NCBI RefSeq assembly: GCF_028747985.1
Contig: NZ_CP118108.1
Span: 2,361,501 to 2,425,500, forward strand
From: Paenibacillus urinalis
GTDB taxonomy: Bacteria; Bacillota; Bacilli; Paenibacillales; Paenibacillaceae
Reading direction: 5' to 3'
DNA: 64,000 bases
A model generated the notes under the pieces. The model did not search any database, was not told where the DNA came from, and saw only the letters and a program-made list of their open reading frames with translations. Positions 62,277 to 64,000 of the stretch are shown here, one piece after another (position 1 is the first letter of the stretch; the number at the start of each line of letters is the position of its first letter). The translations under genes were made by a program, and so were the position numbers.

Positions 62277-63356
62277 ATGGATAAAATCGTATTTGCTGTA
62301 ATTGGGGCTGGATGGAGAGCTGAATTTTTTATGCGAGTTGCTGCAATGCTGCCGGATCTATTTAAAGTAAGCAGAGTATTGGTCCGAAATGAGGCTAAGG
62401 CCGAACTGTTTCAAAAGAAATGGGGAATAAAGACCGTTACAACATTGGATCAATTCCTGGAGAACCGGGATTATTCGTATGCGATTATTTCTATACCTTG
62501 GGATGCCAATCCGAATTACATAGCCGAACTGAGCAAGCAGGAGATACCTGTACTCGCCGAGACGCCTCCAGCTCCAGATATGGACGGACTATTGAAGCTG
62601 CATCAGGAGCTGCCCGCAAATGCTAAGGTAGAAGTTGCAGAGCAGTACTTGTATCAGCCGATGCACGCGGCCAGAATCCGTCTTGCCCGGTCCGGTATTC
62701 TGGGTGAGGTCTCTCATGTTCAAGTATCAGCTGCACATGGATATCATGGAATAAGCCTGATCAGAGAATTGCTGGGGGTCGGGTATGAGAAGGCGAGTAT
62801 TACAGGACATCAATTCACAAGTCCCATTGTGAAAGGACCGGGTAGACAGGGCTTGCCTGAAAACGAAGAGATCGTTCAGTCCATTCAAGAATTGGCAGTA
62901 TTTCAATTTGGAGAGAAGACTGCGGTTTTTGATTTTTCCAATGTTCAGTACTTCTCTTGGATTCGGGGGAATCGGATCTTGGTTCGCGGGGAGCGTGGAG
63001 AAATTGTCAATGACGAGGTTTCTTATCTGAAGGATTTCAGAACGCCCGTCACATCCCGCTTAAGAAGAATAGATACGGGACACGGAGGGAATCTGGAAGG
63101 ATACGCGCACCGGGGAATCCAATTTGAATCGGAGATGATTTATGAGAATCGATTCGAAATGGGAAGACTGTCGGACGATGAGATTGCTGTAGCGACAAGC
63201 ATGTATAAGATGGGCCTGTATGCGTTAGATCTGGGGCCTTCATTCTATAATTTTGCTAAGGCAGCGCAGGATCATTATTTATCTATGATGATGAAGAGAT
63301 CAATCAAGGAGGGCCAAGAGGTCGTCACTGAAATTATGCCGTGGTCAAGCAGGTAG
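62277..63356 (+). CDS. Gfo/Idh/MocA family oxidoreductase
   Basis: A 359-residue dehydrogenase with Rossmann motif VIGAGWRAEFFMRVAAML near residues 8-25. The usual EKP motif is AETPPAPD here, so the catalytic lysine of the family is replaced; this may mean a different or no catalytic activity. The C-terminal domain is of normal length. It does not closely resemble the two paralogues at 21.9-23.9 kb. GAGG lies before ATG 62277. Substrate unknown. Confidence 0.8.
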   Translation: MDKIVFAVIGAGWRAEFFMRVAAMLPDLFKVSRVLVRNEAKAELFQKKWGIKTVTTLDQFLENRDYSYAIISIPWDANPNYIAELSKQEIPVLAETPPAPDMDGLLKLHQELPANAKVEVAEQYLYQPMHAARIRLARSGILGEVSHVQVSAAHGYHGISLIRELLGVGYEKASITGHQFTSPIVKGPGRQGLPENEEIVQSIQELAVFQFGEKTAVFDFSNVQYFSWIRGNRILVRGERGEIVNDEVSYLKDFRTPVTSRLRRIDTGHGGNLEGYAHRGIQFESEMIYENRFEMGRLSDDEIAVATSMYKMGLYALDLGPSFYNFAKAAQDHYLSMMMKRSIKEGQEVVTEIMPWSSR

Positions 63357-63464
63357 GTGATAGTCTGTTATTTCTGCGAAAATTTCGTATTTTTCTGTCA
63401 ATTGGGTAAATTACTTAGGTCGAGTTATTATAACCCAGAATACAAATGACAGGAGACGAGCGAA

Positions 63465-64000
63465 ATGGCTAGACTAACAGACAAAGTGGCGATTATTACA
63501 GGAGGAGCCGGCGGAATTGGTAAAGTGACAGCAGAGCTGTTTCTGAAGGAAGGCGCCAAGGTGGTTATTGTGGACCTCATGCAGGATGCGCTTGATAAGG
63601 TGAAGTCGGAATTGTCATCTCATGGAGAAATTGTTGCTATACAAGCAGATGTATCGAATGAAGCAGATGTAGAGAAGTATGTAAAAGCAACCGTTGATCA
63701 ATTTGGCAAAATTGATGTTTTCTTCAATAATGCCGGAATCGAAGGTAAGGTTGCGCCAATCATGGAACAAGAGGCTCAGGACTTCGATAAAGTTATTGCT
63801 GTGAATGTCAGAGGTGTGTTCCTTGGATTGAAGCATGTGCTCAAAGTGCTTGTAAATCAAGGCTATGGAAGTGTTATCAACACTTCGTCCGTCGCCGGAT
63901 TAAGCGGGAGCATTGGAGTAACACCTTATATTACCTCGAAGCATGCGGTTGTGGGACTGACCAAAGCAGCCGCACTTGAGGTAGCCAGCAAAAATGTCCG
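63465..64000 (+). CDS. SDR family oxidoreductase, cut by the window end
   Basis: The first 178 residues of a classical short-chain dehydrogenase: MARLTDKVAIITGGAGGIGK with the TGxxxGIG motif, NNAG, the serine in NTSSVAG and the catalytic YITSK with Tyr and Lys. It is similar to glucose 1-dehydrogenase or cyclopentanol-type SDR enzymes. AGGAG is nine bases before ATG 63465. The C-terminus, and any following gene, lies outside the window. Confidence 0.9.
   Translation, partial: MARLTDKVAIITGGAGGIGKVTAELFLKEGAKVVIVDLMQDALDKVKSELSSHGEIVAIQADVSNEADVEKYVKATVDQFGKIDVFFNNAGIEGKVAPIMEQEAQDFDKVIAVNVRGVFLGLKHVLKVLVNQGYGSVINTSSVAGLSGSIGVTPYITSKHAVVGLTKAAALEVASKNV

Noticed and set aside
1..64000. CRISPR arrays, prophage, rRNA or tRNA genes, known riboswitch classes
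   Set aside because: No spaced identical repeats with unique spacers, no phage structural genes and no recognisable RNA gene or aptamer cores were seen by reading; short tRNAs could be missed without a scan.

Overview
The window looks like part of the chromosome of a spore-forming Firmicute of the Paenibacillus type. This is inferred from gene content and signals: purine-rich ribosome binding sites, frequent TTG and GTG starts, LplABC-type sugar ABC transporters paired with a membrane-bound AraC-type regulator, a Bacillus-style fad regulon with an exact FadR box and a cre box, and likely spore-surface proteins. No rRNA, tRNA, CRISPR array, intact transposase or prophage was seen.

Layout. 1-5.6 kb: azlCD branched-chain amino acid exporter under a TrmB-type regulator, a flavin-binding oxidase-fold protein, an SDR and an SgrR-like regulator. 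5.6-8.3 kb: a four-gene set resembling the MauE/MauD/MauA part of methylamine dehydrogenase, without a visible heavy chain. 8.3-11.4 kb: a Gly/Pro/His-rich protein, a DinB protein, a possible spore-surface protein and an aminotransferase. 11.5-15.7 kb: a tctBAC transporter operon ending in a 2-hydroxyacid dehydrogenase. 15.7-23.9 kb: a sensor/AraC regulator divergent from an LplBCA-like ABC transporter and two Gfo/Idh/MocA oxidoreductases. 23.9-30.4 kb: mixed housekeeping genes (DUF4184, GNAT, DUF4179-like, YebC, ExoIII, isochorismatase-like, SGNH hydrolase).

30.5-33.9 kb is the main accessory region. Small, AT-rich, same-strand genes (HIT-like, immunity-like, a broken GNAT, unknowns) are separated by three related elements of about 155-167 bp. 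Each element has inverted ends of the TAAC...GTTA kind and a conserved CTTAAG, much like integron gene cassettes with attC sites, but no integrase is visible. Eroded cassettes and a three-copy tandem repeat follow.

33.9-47.9 kb is a complete fatty acid beta-oxidation island: fadR-etfB-etfA leftward; fadF, fadN, fadA, fadE, lcfA-like ligase and a thioesterase rightward. The control region between them carries an exact FadR operator, a near-perfect cre site and two further palindromes. Between fadA and fadE lies about 1 kb of non-coding tandem repeats of about 304 bp; each contains a 15-bp inverted repeat that shows a compensatory base-pair change between copies, followed by a 32-bp repeat array.

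48-55.4 kb: a six-Asp-box propeller protein divergent from a small secretion-signal-free protein, two glycosyltransferases, an oligo-1,6-glucosidase and a secreted Ycf48/BNR-like protein. 55.4-64 kb: CsaA, a serine-recombinase homologue that has lost its catalytic serine and arginines, divergent from a SulP transporter; then an SPL-type radical SAM protein, an aldo/keto reductase, an SLH-amidase fusion, a Gfo/Idh oxidoreductase and an SDR cut by the window end.
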